Source: Paraglaciecola marina
GTDB taxonomy: Bacteria; Pseudomonadota; Gammaproteobacteria; Enterobacterales; Alteromonadaceae
Assembly (NCBI RefSeq): GCF_004360155.1
Contig: NZ_SAIS01000004.1
Location: 1 to 64,000, forward strand
Length of the DNA: 64,000 bases
Direction: 5' to 3'
Every line of letters starts with the position of its first letter. Position 1 is the stretch's first letter. The translations under genes were made by a program, and so were the position numbers. This document shows positions 1-8,344 of this stretch, in pieces. Under the pieces are notes generated by a model. The model was given only the letters and a program-made list of their open reading frames with translations. It searched no databases and was not told where the DNA came from.

Positions 1-20
1 TATAGAGAGAACACATTCCT

Positions 21-134
21 ATGCAACACTTTATTTCATTTTTTATTTCAACTGCTTATTTTTCGGACAAAGCACTTAAAAAAACAGCATTTTTGAATGG
101 TAAAGGTAAATATATAGGCAAGTCTTGTCGCTAA
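21..134 (+). CDS. possible small ORF, 37 aa, unknown
   Basis: A 37-codon ATG frame lies ahead of the RRM gene. It has a purine-rich stretch (gagaga) about ten bases upstream and a basic C-terminal half (KKTAFLNGKGKYIGKSCR). An in-frame stop sits 15 bases before the ATG, so it is not the tail of a longer gene entering the window. I do not recognise it. It may be a chance frame in the leader region of the next gene. Confidence 0.15.
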   Translation: MQHFISFFISTAYFSDKALKKTAFLNGKGKYIGKSCR

Positions 135-217
135 TTGTTTGCGAAAGCTAATTAAATCAGTAACATGTGGACGCTATTTAATCTTAATTAACCATAAACA
201 CTTTTTAGGTAGAGCAT

Positions 218-667
218 ATGAATCCCTCTTTTATTTTTAATATTGTTATCACTATTATCATTGCCGTAATCATGTATTTCCTTTTACCAATTGTCACTGC
301 TGATATTTCCAGCTCTTTGGCGGCGTCTGTAGGCGTATTAATTGGTGGTATCCTAACCCCTCTATTATCTAATCTAGTTAACACATCAAATGAAGAAAGC
401 GATACTGTGGATGAAATTGCTACCTTATATGTAGGCAACCTTCCTTATCGTGCGAACGAGCAAGCCGTGCAGGAGTATTTTGAGCAGCAAGGAAAGGTTG
501 TTTCGGTTCGTCTAATGAAAGACAGAAGAACAGGCAAAAGGAAAGGCTATGGATTTGTGGAAATGGATGCTAAGGGAGCAAATAAAGCTATAAAGCATTT
601 AAATGACTCTAGTTTCCAAGAAAGAACCTTAAAAGTTAGACTTGCTAAAGATAAAGTAGAGGACTAA
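218..667 (+). CDS. membrane-anchored RRM RNA-binding protein
   Basis: This 149-residue protein has a single RNA recognition motif. RNP2 (LYVGNL) is at residues 70-75 and RNP1 (KGYGFVEM) at 109-116, in the usual beta-alpha-beta-beta-alpha-beta arrangement up to about residue 145. The first 55 residues are very hydrophobic: one membrane segment at about 5-25 and a second, glycine-rich one at about 32-52. The RNA-binding domain would therefore be tethered to the inner membrane, probably facing the cytoplasm. The ATG is preceded by aggtag at a suitable distance. Such short RRM proteins are often linked to cold adaptation in bacteria, but nothing here proves that role. The gene stands alone and ends in a strong bidirectional terminator. 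Confidence 0.85.
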   Translation: MNPSFIFNIVITIIIAVIMYFLLPIVTADISSSLAASVGVLIGGILTPLLSNLVNTSNEESDTVDEIATLYVGNLPYRANEQAVQEYFEQQGKVVSVRLMKDRRTGKRKGYGFVEMDAKGANKAIKHLNDSSFQERTLKVRLAKDKVED

Positions 668-697
668 GTCAGACACTATTTCTAACCGCAGTAATAC

Positions 698-743
698 AAA
701 AAAGCCCTCAATATGCGAAAAGCACAAATATTGGGGGCTTTTA
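698..743. terminator. bidirectional rho-independent terminator
   Basis: A long stem pairs aaaagccc-caatat with atattg-gggctttt around a short loop. It has an A-run on one side and a T-run on the other. It lies between the convergent RRM gene and the hypothetical protein gene and can serve both. Confidence 0.8.
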
Positions 744-758
744 CTTTAAAAATACTAA

Positions 759-2138
759 TTAGCTCTCTGGTTGAAAACCAACTGGCAAGTTATTAATTAG
801 CCTTTGATTAAACTCATTAAAACGGTTAATTGCTGAAATCAAGTCAGGTGTAGCGACTTCACTTCCTAATCGGTTAATTAGCTCGTTCACTACATTTTCA
901 TAGGATTCACTCCTATCAAATTGCGATCTAGAACCATCTAAGACATTTAGTAATTTATCGAGATAATCTGCAACAGGTGATACCGCTTTGGCGGGTTCGT
1001 TTTCTGTGTTTTCGTTATCATAGCGAGATACAGTCTCATAGGTTTTAATCACTTGAGTGTTTTCAACCTTTGTTAGTTGTAAAGCAAAACCTGTAAGCTC
1101 TTGTTCATCAAACCCTAACTCTAGCGCTTGATTGAAAGCAGTTTCAATATCACCATTAAAAAACTCTTCGGCCAATTCATAGGTATTGGCAACCAAATCT
1201 GCTATGGCTTCAAGCTCAGCTTCATCTAGTTCACCTTTAACTGAAAAAGAGAGAGAGCTTTCTTGAAAATATACTGAGTTTTGTTGAAGGACTATAGACT
1301 CTTCTGACTCATTAACGTTAGCAACTACAGTGTCCTCTGTAACCAAACTATCAAGATTATCTTCAGTCGTCTCACTCTCAAGCTCTGTGGTAGGTTGTGG
1401 CATAATTGGAGTTATTTCTGCACTGTCATCTTTAACCTTTTCAAGTATTTCTTTTTGACTAATATCAAGCTGCTCTATGTCGTCAAACGTAAGCAGAACT
1501 TGGTCACCATCTTTAGTACGGATATATAGTTCCCCCTGCTGTAACTTAAAGTTAGAAATATCAGTAGAAACTAAAACATCCGACTCTTCGCTACTACTCG
1601 ATTCTGTTTCATTACCAAATACTTTGTTTCTAAGTTGCTCAATGCCTTGTTGAATTAAACTTTTGCTCTGACTTATCCCTTCCGCAATATCTTCATTCAT
1701 AAAACCAGCTAGATCTTGCTCAGCTAAGTCAACACCTTTTAGTACTCCGGACAATGCCTGATCAAACAAGGAGTTTAATGCCTCTTCACTAGCTCCCTTA
1801 TTTTGAGCATTTGTAATTGCACCAGTTACAAAGTTAAGTACATTTTTTGTGACTTCCTCAAAATTAAATAAAGACTCCTCAGCCTTATCTTTTTCAGGTA
1901 CTGAAAAATTTGGCTTTTGCCTATTAACTTCTAAAGAACTACTCATAGAGTTTGAATAAATTCGTACACCAAAGCTACTACTAGAACTGAAAGTATCACT
2001 TTGTAACTTTTGTAAATTACTTTGATTACGGGCGGCCTGCTCTAAACCAGAATCTCTCAGCTGATTTTGAAGGCTATTCTCGCTGCCCAAATGTTGGGGC
2101 TTATCACCTAAAAAGGCTTTTAATTGACTAATATTCAT
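759..2138 (-). CDS. hypothetical protein, possibly DUF5610-like
   Basis: This is a 459-residue acidic, Ser/Glu/Gln-rich protein with no signal peptide or membrane segment. The N-terminal 80 residues look disordered. A helical region at about 88-175 is followed by a low-complexity Ser/Glu stretch and, at about 290-360, a more conserved-looking part that begins SLSFSVKGELDEAELEAI and contains an EEFFNGDIETAFNQALELG-type helix. From memory this resembles DUF5610 proteins of Alteromonas, Vibrio and Shewanella; no search was done. The start has a good Shine-Dalgarno (gtgaggta). It is a single-gene unit, convergent with the RRM gene and divergent from trmA. Function unknown. Confidence 0.7.
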   Translation of the reverse strand: MNISQLKAFLGDKPQHLGSENSLQNQLRDSGLEQAARNQSNLQKLQSDTFSSSSSFGVRIYSNSMSSSLEVNRQKPNFSVPEKDKAEESLFNFEEVTKNVLNFVTGAITNAQNKGASEEALNSLFDQALSGVLKGVDLAEQDLAGFMNEDIAEGISQSKSLIQQGIEQLRNKVFGNETESSSSEESDVLVSTDISNFKLQQGELYIRTKDGDQVLLTFDDIEQLDISQKEILEKVKDDSAEITPIMPQPTTELESETTEDNLDSLVTEDTVVANVNESEESIVLQQNSVYFQESSLSFSVKGELDEAELEAIADLVANTYELAEEFFNGDIETAFNQALELGFDEQELTGFALQLTKVENTQVIKTYETVSRYDNENTENEPAKAVSPVADYLDKLLNVLDGSRSQFDRSESYENVVNELINRLGSEVATPDLISAINRFNEFNQRLINNLPVGFQPES

Positions 2139-2307
2139 TTCAGATACCTCACTATCCTTAACTAATAATATCGGCAGCTAGTGTGCAACATTTAGCTGTA
2201 TTTGCATAAAATATCACCAACTTAGTTTTGTAGCGTTTTATAATGTGTTGAAGTCTCACTCAAAACCCATTACCTTGCCGCTTTTATATCAATATGTAGG
2301 GCAATCT

Positions 2308-3405
2308 ATGCGACCGACAGAAATTAATCCAAACTTATATGTCGAACAGTTACAGCAAAAATATCATTTTGTTGAACAAGCATTTGCACAGTTTTCAATG
2401 CCCGAACTGGAAACATTTGAATCAGACGCTTCACATTACAGGTATCGTGCTGAATTTAGGCTTTGGCATGACGGCGATGAACTTCATCATGTAATGTTTG
2501 ATCAAACTACTAAAGAGAAATATCAAGTACATAACTTTCCTCCAGCCTGTCAATTAATCAATGACCTAATGACAGATTTAATAGCAGAGCTGAAAGTAAG
2601 CGAAGCCGCTCGCAGAAAACTATTCCAAATAGATTACTTAGCCACATTAAGTGGTGAAATTGTAGCCTCTTTGCTGTACCACAAAACTTTGGATGATGAC
2701 TGGGTCACCGAGATACAAACAATACTTAAAAAACTAAGGCAAAGTTACAAACTAGATATAATTGGCCGCGCTAGAAAACAAAAGATTGTACTTGATAAAG
2801 ATTATGCGACAGAAACTTTACTCATAAACAAGCAAACCTTCACATTTAAACAGATCGAAAATAGCTTTACTCAACCTAATGCCAAAGTAAACATTAAGAT
2901 GATCGAATGGGCCTTAGATGTCACTAAGGGGAGTGAAGATGACTTACTTGAGCTTTACTGCGGCGCTGGCAATTTTTCAATCCCCTTAGCGCAAAACTTT
3001 AGTAAGGTACTAGCAACAGAAATATCCAAGACATCGGTGGCAGCAGCACAACAAAATATAAAAGATAACAAGGTCAATAACTTAAAAATCATTAGGATGT
3101 CAAGTGAAGAGTTTGTTCAAGCACAACAAGGTGTTAGAGAGTACCGCAGACTAGATGGTATCAAATTAGATGACTACGCATGTAAAACGGTATTGGTTGA
3201 TCCGCCGAGATCAGGTTTAGACAATGCGACCCTAGATATGATCAAACACTATAAGAACATTGTGTATATTTCTTGTAATCCAGAAACGTTAAAACACAAT
3301 CTAGATACACTATTAGAAACCCATAAAGTTATTCGTTTCGCGTTATTTGATCAATTTCCTTATACTCACCATGCGGAATGTGGAGTATACCTACAAAAGC
3401 TATAA
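2308..3405 (+). CDS. trmA: tRNA (uracil-54-C5)-methyltransferase TrmA
   Basis: TrmA makes ribothymidine at position 54 in the T-loop of tRNAs using S-adenosylmethionine. The 365-residue product matches the usual length (E. coli 366) and is collinear with it. The SAM-binding motif ELYCGAGNF is at residues 215-223, DPPRSG at 298-303, and the catalytic cysteine in YISCNPETL at 323. The open frame extends upstream to a GTG at 2245, but family length and the homologous N-terminus favour the ATG at 2308, which follows a tagggc sequence. It is convergent with fabR, one base between the stops; E. coli also keeps fabR close to trmA. Confidence 0.95.
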   Translation: MRPTEINPNLYVEQLQQKYHFVEQAFAQFSMPELETFESDASHYRYRAEFRLWHDGDELHHVMFDQTTKEKYQVHNFPPACQLINDLMTDLIAELKVSEAARRKLFQIDYLATLSGEIVASLLYHKTLDDDWVTEIQTILKKLRQSYKLDIIGRARKQKIVLDKDYATETLLINKQTFTFKQIENSFTQPNAKVNIKMIEWALDVTKGSEDDLLELYCGAGNFSIPLAQNFSKVLATEISKTSVAAAQQNIKDNKVNNLKIIRMSSEEFVQAQQGVREYRRLDGIKLDDYACKTVLVDPPRSGLDNATLDMIKHYKNIVYISCNPETLKHNLDTLLETHKVIRFALFDQFPYTHHAECGVYLQKL

Positions 3406-3406
3406 A

Positions 3407-4051
3407 TTATTTTATCTGCCTAGATGACTGCTCAGACAACGCTTGTAACGCTCCGTTTGCAACAAATCTGAGCTGTAATTTAACGCGACGTCCAACACTT
3501 TCTTTTTGCTCTTTGGTTGCATCGAGGGCTTCAGCTCCTGCACTAAAAACCAGCTTAACCATGGCCTCTGCTTGCAAATTAGCTATGTTATAAGGGAGCC
3601 CAGTAGTGGCAATAGTGTAATCTGTCAACTCAACTGTAAAGTGCTTTATTTCTCTTAGTACAGCAGCCCTAAAAGCCATAGATGTGCCAGTGTGCTCTCT
3701 CAATAACAGACGAAACACATTATTATTTGCAGTAATAAATTCCATAAAGGTATCTACAGAAGTATTTATAACACCTCCACCTGATGCAATTCTTAATCTT
3801 GCTTGACGCATTAACTGGCGCAGTGCTAATCCAGCCTCATCCACCAATGTAAGACCTAATTCGTCTATGTCTTTAAAATGCCTATAAAAAGAAGTAGGGG
3901 CAATACCTGCAGCTCGTGCAACCTCTCGAAGGCTTACACTCGATAAGCTACGCTCCTCATCTAATAAGGAAAACGCAGCGTCAATTATAGTTCTGCGGGT
4001 TCGTAATTTTTGGTCTTGGCGACTTAATGGAGATTCTTTAATAGCTTTCAT
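3407..4051 (-). CDS. fabR: TetR-family repressor FabR, unsaturated fatty acid control
   Basis: FabR represses unsaturated fatty acid synthesis genes in response to the acyl-ACP/acyl-CoA pool. The protein has an N-terminal TetR helix-turn-helix at about residues 38-60 ([19 protein letters not shown]), nearly identical to enterobacterial FabR, then the ligand-binding domain ([21 protein letters not shown]). The open frame reaches 4138, but this would add a hydrophobic stretch not found in the family, so I place the start at the ATG at 4051, giving 214 residues. It is divergent from a fatty acid desaturase, and a FabR-type operator lies between them, so it probably regulates that gene. Confidence 0.92.
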   Translation of the reverse strand: MKAIKESPLSRQDQKLRTRRTIIDAAFSLLDEERSLSSVSLREVARAAGIAPTSFYRHFKDIDELGLTLVDEAGLALRQLMRQARLRIASGGGVINTSVDTFMEFITANNNVFRLLLREHTGTSMAFRAAVLREIKHFTVELTDYTIATTGLPYNIANLQAEAMVKLVFSAGAEALDATKEQKESVGRRVKLQLRFVANGALQALSEQSSRQIK

Positions 4052-4146
4052 AGCGCTGATTCTAACGCGAAAAGATAAGAAATAGACACTATAAAAGCCT
4101 AGAAATACCACAATTAACTTGCTTAAGTGCGGGAGCAAAGTAAAAT

Positions 4147-4164
4147 AGCGTACACTTGTAAGCT
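4147..4164. promoter_or_regulatory. FabR operator (predicted)
   Basis: The 18-base sequence AGCGTACA-CT-TGTAAGCT is a near-perfect match to the FabR palindrome known from enterobacterial fabA and fabB (half-site AGCGTACA), with one mismatch in the right half. It ends 14 bases before the desaturase ATG and lies in the fabR-desaturase intergenic region. Repressor bound here would cover the desaturase start region. Confidence 0.8.
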
Positions 4165-4178
4165 GAAATTGACATTAA

Positions 4179-5315
4179 ATGAAAAAGCCACGTCTAATCC
4201 TTACCAACATATTGGTATTTATAATAACCGGACTTATTGCACTTATACTGGTCCCTATTGAGGCGATTCTAAATGGGTTTGATGGGTTTGAGATTGCAGC
4301 TTGCATTATTCTTATCTATTTCTCTGGAATGTCGATTACTGCCGGTTATCACAGGCTTTGGTCTCATAAAGCATTTGAGGCTAACAGCATAGTTAAATCT
4401 GTTTTGGCTATTGGCGGAGCAATGGCACTTCAAAACAGTATCTTACATTGGAGCTCTGATCATAGAGTTCATCACAAAAATGTTGATGATAACGAACGTG
4501 ATCCTTACTCAGCAAAGAAAGGCTTTTGGTTCTCTCATATGGGATGGATGTTGAGAGAATATCAAAGGCATAGATATGCTGACTACAATAACTGTCGAGA
4601 CTTACAAAAAGATAAGGTTGTAATGTGGCAACACAATAATTATTTAGCCATTATGCTTACCGCTAACTTTGGTATACCTATGCTACTTGGTTGGCTAAAT
4701 GGAGATATCTGGGGCATGTTACTACTAGCTGGGGTATTTAGATTGGTAGTGGTGCATCACGTCACGTTTTTTATAAATTCATTAGCCCACATTTGGGGAA
4801 GACAGCCCTATACGGATGCAAATAGCGCTCGAGACAACGACGTGTTGGCCTTCTTTACATTTGGTGAGGGATACCACAACTACCATCATATCTTTGAATA
4901 TGATTATAGAAATGGCATAAAATGGTGGCAATTTGATCCCACAAAGTGGTTGATTAGGAGTTTAGCATATTTAGGTTTAGCAAAAAATTTGCGTCGATGC
5001 CCTGAAGAGCGTATCGAAAAAGCTAAAGTAGCAATGCAATTAAAGTTAGCCAAAGAAAAAGTATCTAAGTTACAAAATGCAGAAGAGATTTTAATTCGAG
5101 TTCAAAAAGAATATGAATTATTGGCACAACGAATGACAGAATATTACGCAGCGAAAAAGCAATTAATGGAAATCAAGAAACTGTCTTTGCAGCGCAGCTA
5201 CAAAAATTTAGAAGTACATTATAGATATAAAGAATTGAAACAAAAATTAGCCATACAAAAAGAAAAATGGTTACAACTAAATCAGTTTGATTTTATGCCA
5301 GGTTGTGCAGATTAA
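4179..5315 (+). CDS. membrane acyl-lipid/acyl-CoA delta-9 type fatty acid desaturase
   Basis: This is an integral-membrane di-iron desaturase (378 residues) that introduces a double bond into saturated acyl chains, so acting on membrane fluidity. All three histidine boxes are present: HRLWSH at 58-63, HRVHH at 95-99 and HNYHH at 233-237, plus the conserved NSLAHIWG at about 200-207. Hydrophobic segments at about 8-28, 38-56, 155-172 and 178-198 fit the family topology. The tail from about 275 to 378 is a Lys/Gln-rich coiled coil. A FabR operator sits just upstream, so regulation by the divergent FabR is likely. The gene ends in a terminator at 5339-5364. Confidence 0.93.
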   Translation: MKKPRLILTNILVFIITGLIALILVPIEAILNGFDGFEIAACIILIYFSGMSITAGYHRLWSHKAFEANSIVKSVLAIGGAMALQNSILHWSSDHRVHHKNVDDNERDPYSAKKGFWFSHMGWMLREYQRHRYADYNNCRDLQKDKVVMWQHNNYLAIMLTANFGIPMLLGWLNGDIWGMLLLAGVFRLVVVHHVTFFINSLAHIWGRQPYTDANSARDNDVLAFFTFGEGYHNYHHIFEYDYRNGIKWWQFDPTKWLIRSLAYLGLAKNLRRCPEERIEKAKVAMQLKLAKEKVSKLQNAEEILIRVQKEYELLAQRMTEYYAAKKQLMEIKKLSLQRSYKNLEVHYRYKELKQKLAIQKEKWLQLNQFDFMPGCAD

Positions 5316-5338
5316 TTTGGGTAATAATAGTGACAATC

Positions 5339-5364
5339 AAGGCTTCATTTGAAGCCTTTTTTAT
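5339..5364 (+). terminator. rho-independent terminator
   Basis: The stem aaggcttc / gaagcctt with a four-base loop is followed by a T-run. It terminates the desaturase transcript. The next gene's longest frame starts with a TTG inside this hairpin, one reason to prefer its downstream ATG. Confidence 0.85.
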
Positions 5365-5375
5365 TGGATAGGAAA

Positions 5376-5933
5376 ATGGATATAATTAAGGCAATTGACC
5401 GATGCTCAATATGTGCAGACCACTTACCTTTGCCACCTCGTCCAATTTTACAATTTTCACCTCTAGCAAAGGTACTCATCATAGGTCAGGCCCCCGGAAT
5501 TAAGGCACATGAAAGCCAAAAAGCATGGAACGATGCTTCAGGTAAGCGTTTAAGGGAATGGTTAAAACTAGACGAAACACAGTTTTATACCCCAAGCATA
5601 TTATCCATAGTTCCAATGGGATTTTGTTACCCCGGTAAGGCCAAAAGCGGTGACTTACCTCCTAGGCCTGAATGTGCACCTAAATGGCATGGAGAGTTAC
5701 TGAAAACCAGTAAGCCAAAACTTGTCATATTGATCGGTAAACACGCGCAAGATTATTACTTAACTGACAACAGAAAACTAACGGAAAGGTTACAGAACTG
5801 GGGAGACTATCAACCTAAATATATGGTATTTCCTCACCCATCACCAAGAAACAATATTTGGCTTAAAAAAAATGCTTGGTTTGAAAAAACAGTACTGCCA
5901 CAAATGCAGCAGGTGCTTGCAAGCCATCTATAA
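5376..5933 (+). CDS. uracil-DNA glycosylase superfamily protein
   Basis: This 185-residue protein is a member of the uracil-DNA glycosylase fold (PF03167 type). Motif A appears as GQAPG at about residue 38-42 and the C-terminal motif as HPSPRNNIW. The first Asp/Glu seen in UNG (GQDPYH) is absent, so it belongs with the family 4/5-like or uncharacterised branch. A CSICADHLPLPPRP segment near the N-terminus has two cysteines but not the full four-cysteine iron-sulfur set. I prefer the ATG at 5376 (preceded by taggaa) over the TTG at 5349, which lies in the upstream terminator. Actual glycosylase activity is unproven. Confidence 0.85.
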   Translation: MDIIKAIDRCSICADHLPLPPRPILQFSPLAKVLIIGQAPGIKAHESQKAWNDASGKRLREWLKLDETQFYTPSILSIVPMGFCYPGKAKSGDLPPRPECAPKWHGELLKTSKPKLVILIGKHAQDYYLTDNRKLTERLQNWGDYQPKYMVFPHPSPRNNIWLKKNAWFEKTVLPQMQQVLASHL

Positions 5934-5950
5934 CAAGCCACTTGCCAACC

Positions 5951-8182
5951 TTAAACACCATCATTGTCTAAGAATTCGAGCAGTTCATTATAAGGCATAG
6001 GTTTGGCGAATAGATATCCCTGAGCCTCATCACACCCTAACTTAAGCATATAGCTAGCTTGCTCTCGCTTTTCAACACCTTCAGCAATGGTCGCCAGCCC
6101 CAACTTTGTACCAAGGGTAACTATTGTTTCAGCAATGAAAGCTGTTTTTCCTGGAGTTATTTCATTTACGAAAGAGCGATCGACTTTAAGTCTGTCTAAA
6201 GGTAGTTTTTGTAGATAATTCATTGATGAAAAACCGGTACCAAAATCATCAATCGCAACTTTAACACCAAACTTCTTTAACTCTTGAAGTGCTTCAATCA
6301 CTATATGCGGCTCATCCATTACTACACTTTCAGTTATCTCCAATTCAATTTTTTCAGGAGATATACCGTATTCACTAATAATGGTTTTAACGGTTTCTAC
6401 AAACTTGGGGTCTCTAAATTGTGGCATTGATATATTTACAGCCATGCGTAAAGAGTCAAACCCTCTACTTTTCAATTTGTTAAGATGCTTACAAGATTCT
6501 TCTAGCACCCAGATACCAATATCTACTATTAACCCAGAGTACTCTGCCAAAGGTACAAATATAGCTGGAGAAACAAACCTTCCCTCTGCACTTGGCCAAC
6601 GCAATAGCGCTTCCATCCCCACGATTTTTTCTGTCACAAGATCGACCTGAGGCTGATACCAGAGTTGTAACTTTTTAGCCTCAAAATCCAGGGTAAGCTG
6701 CCTAATCATTTCTAGACGCCAAGTAGTTTCTTGCTCCATCTCTGGGCAATAAAACTCATAGTTTATCTTTAAGTTTTTCTTCGCTTTATTTAAGGCAATA
6801 TTACTTTGCTTTAAAATATTAATCCCGGATTGAGCTCTTCCATCCAGACGGCAAAAGCCGAAAGAAGCCGATAAAGATAATGAATGCTCACCTGCTTTAA
6901 AGGGTAAAAGAAACAGTTTATTCAAAGATTCAGGGTTTACAAATGACTCAGACCCGATCAAACCAAAGACATCCGAGCCGATTCTTGCTATCTGTACATT
7001 CTCAATAAATTTATCTTCTAGACGTTTAGTTACAGCCATCAAGGTACTATTACCAGCATCTTGGCCTAAACCGTCATTTATGTCTGCAAAATGATTAAGG
7101 TCAACTAGGGCAACGATGAAATCAGTCCCTCTTAGTTTTCCAGAACAACAATCATCAAGCATATTAATGAACTCACTACGATTGGGGAGCTTGGTTAACC
7201 AATCTTTAAATGCTGCGGTTCGTAATTGATGAAATAAATTAACATTTTCATATCCAATAGATACACTGGATAGAAAAACTTCCAACAATTGCCTATCAAT
7301 GATATTGATTTTACTACCAATTTGTAAATAAATGGCCGCTTCATAATTAGCGCTGTGCAAATAAAAAACAGTAAAAAATTTTTCAAATATATGCTCTTTA
7401 GCCTCTAAGCAACAATGCACAGAGTTAACAATATCTGTATCTGCCAAACTATCCAATTTTTCATTAATACAGGATAAAAACTCACCAGTTGCTTCTAGTA
7501 CGTAAAGATTTTCATCTTCCTTATCTAAGGCTACTCCAGCCTCTGCACATATGAAACCGCTGGCGTTTTCGCCAATTAAGGCGTTAATTTGTACCAATAC
7601 ATCACTACAAAAACTTTTTATTGAATGCTCTTCCATTAAATTAGCAGAAGCGCTGATAATTTTTTGTAAACCTTGACGGCTTTGGTTTATTGACAATATC
7701 TGTTGATAAGAACGTAAAGACGCAATAATAGTGGTAACTAATTTACTGCGAGTTAATTCAGTTTTAGTTTTATAATCATTAATATCATAATCTTTAATGA
7801 TTTTTTCTTCTGGGGCGTATCCAGGTTGCCCAGTTCTTAAAATAATACGAGGTTCAATAATATGTAGCTCTTCGCGCATTTTACGTGCGACTGTTAAACC
7901 GGCATCATCAGACTCCATCACAACATCAAGTAATATTATCGCAATGGAAGTGCCCATTTCCTCAATAATTTCTAGCGCTTGGGCGCCTGAATAGGCATGG
8001 ATAAAGTTTAATGATTTATCATTAACGATAAGATCTGATAATGCTAACCGTGTAACTGAGTGGATTTCTTTGTCGTCGTCGACTACTAGAATGTTCCACA
8101 TTCCAGTAGGGTTTTGCACAGCAGAAGGACTATCTTCTGATAGAAAGATTAATTCGTCATTCTCATATTTGTTTAAACTCAT
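5951..8182 (-). CDS. response regulator: REC-DUF3369-GGDEF(degenerate)-EAL, c-di-GMP phosphodiesterase
   Basis: This is a 743-residue cytoplasmic signalling protein. The receiver domain (about 30-150) has acidic pocket VVDDDKE, phospho-acceptor Asp86 (LLDVVM) and Lys in DYKTK. A DUF3369 sensory region covers about 165-310. The GGDEF domain is degenerate: the active-site motif reads GSDVF, so cyclase activity is unlikely. The EAL domain is complete: GMEALLRW, a VNISMPQF helix, ELEITES, DDFGTGFSS, LKVDRSF, AEGVE and EAQGYLF. It should therefore hydrolyse c-di-GMP under receiver control. The start is the ATG at 8182, preceded by ggagag; the longer frame begins with a GTG at 8200. Divergent from the TIGR03899 gene. 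No partner kinase is nearby. Confidence 0.93.
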   Translation of the reverse strand: MSLNKYENDELIFLSEDSPSAVQNPTGMWNILVVDDDKEIHSVTRLALSDLIVNDKSLNFIHAYSGAQALEIIEEMGTSIAIILLDVVMESDDAGLTVARKMREELHIIEPRIILRTGQPGYAPEEKIIKDYDINDYKTKTELTRSKLVTTIIASLRSYQQILSINQSRQGLQKIISASANLMEEHSIKSFCSDVLVQINALIGENASGFICAEAGVALDKEDENLYVLEATGEFLSCINEKLDSLADTDIVNSVHCCLEAKEHIFEKFFTVFYLHSANYEAAIYLQIGSKINIIDRQLLEVFLSSVSIGYENVNLFHQLRTAAFKDWLTKLPNRSEFINMLDDCCSGKLRGTDFIVALVDLNHFADINDGLGQDAGNSTLMAVTKRLEDKFIENVQIARIGSDVFGLIGSESFVNPESLNKLFLLPFKAGEHSLSLSASFGFCRLDGRAQSGINILKQSNIALNKAKKNLKINYEFYCPEMEQETTWRLEMIRQLTLDFEAKKLQLWYQPQVDLVTEKIVGMEALLRWPSAEGRFVSPAIFVPLAEYSGLIVDIGIWVLEESCKHLNKLKSRGFDSLRMAVNISMPQFRDPKFVETVKTIISEYGISPEKIELEITESVVMDEPHIVIEALQELKKFGVKVAIDDFGTGFSSMNYLQKLPLDRLKVDRSFVNEITPGKTAFIAETIVTLGTKLGLATIAEGVEKREQASYMLKLGCDEAQGYLFAKPMPYNELLEFLDNDGV

Positions 8183-8344
8183 CGACTCTCCACCAAACAC
8201 TAAACTATGCTAACTCTTATCACCGAGTAAATAAGGAATTCTGAGCGAAGTGAACCAAACTTAACATTTTTCATTGCTCATGTAACATGAATTAACGCAA
8301 TATACTGGCCTTGACCATATTTTTAGAGTTTAGCGTACATTTTT

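Noticed and set aside
205-438. Minus-strand open frame opposite the RRM gene
   Set aside because: It overlaps a well-supported gene fully, has no ribosome binding site and no family-like sequence.
2245-2307. Upstream extension of trmA from a GTG
   Set aside because: It would add 21 residues not present in the family; the length and N-terminus fit the ATG at 2308.
4052-4138. N-terminal hydrophobic extension of fabR
   Set aside because: The segment [18 protein letters not shown] is not part of FabR and would put a membrane helix before a DNA-binding domain; the ATG at 4051 fits the family.
8332-8339. A FabR-like half-site AGCGTACA just before the TIGR03899 gene
   Set aside because: Only one half is present, followed by a T-run and no second arm. 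A single 8-base match can be chance, and the gene has no link to fatty acids.
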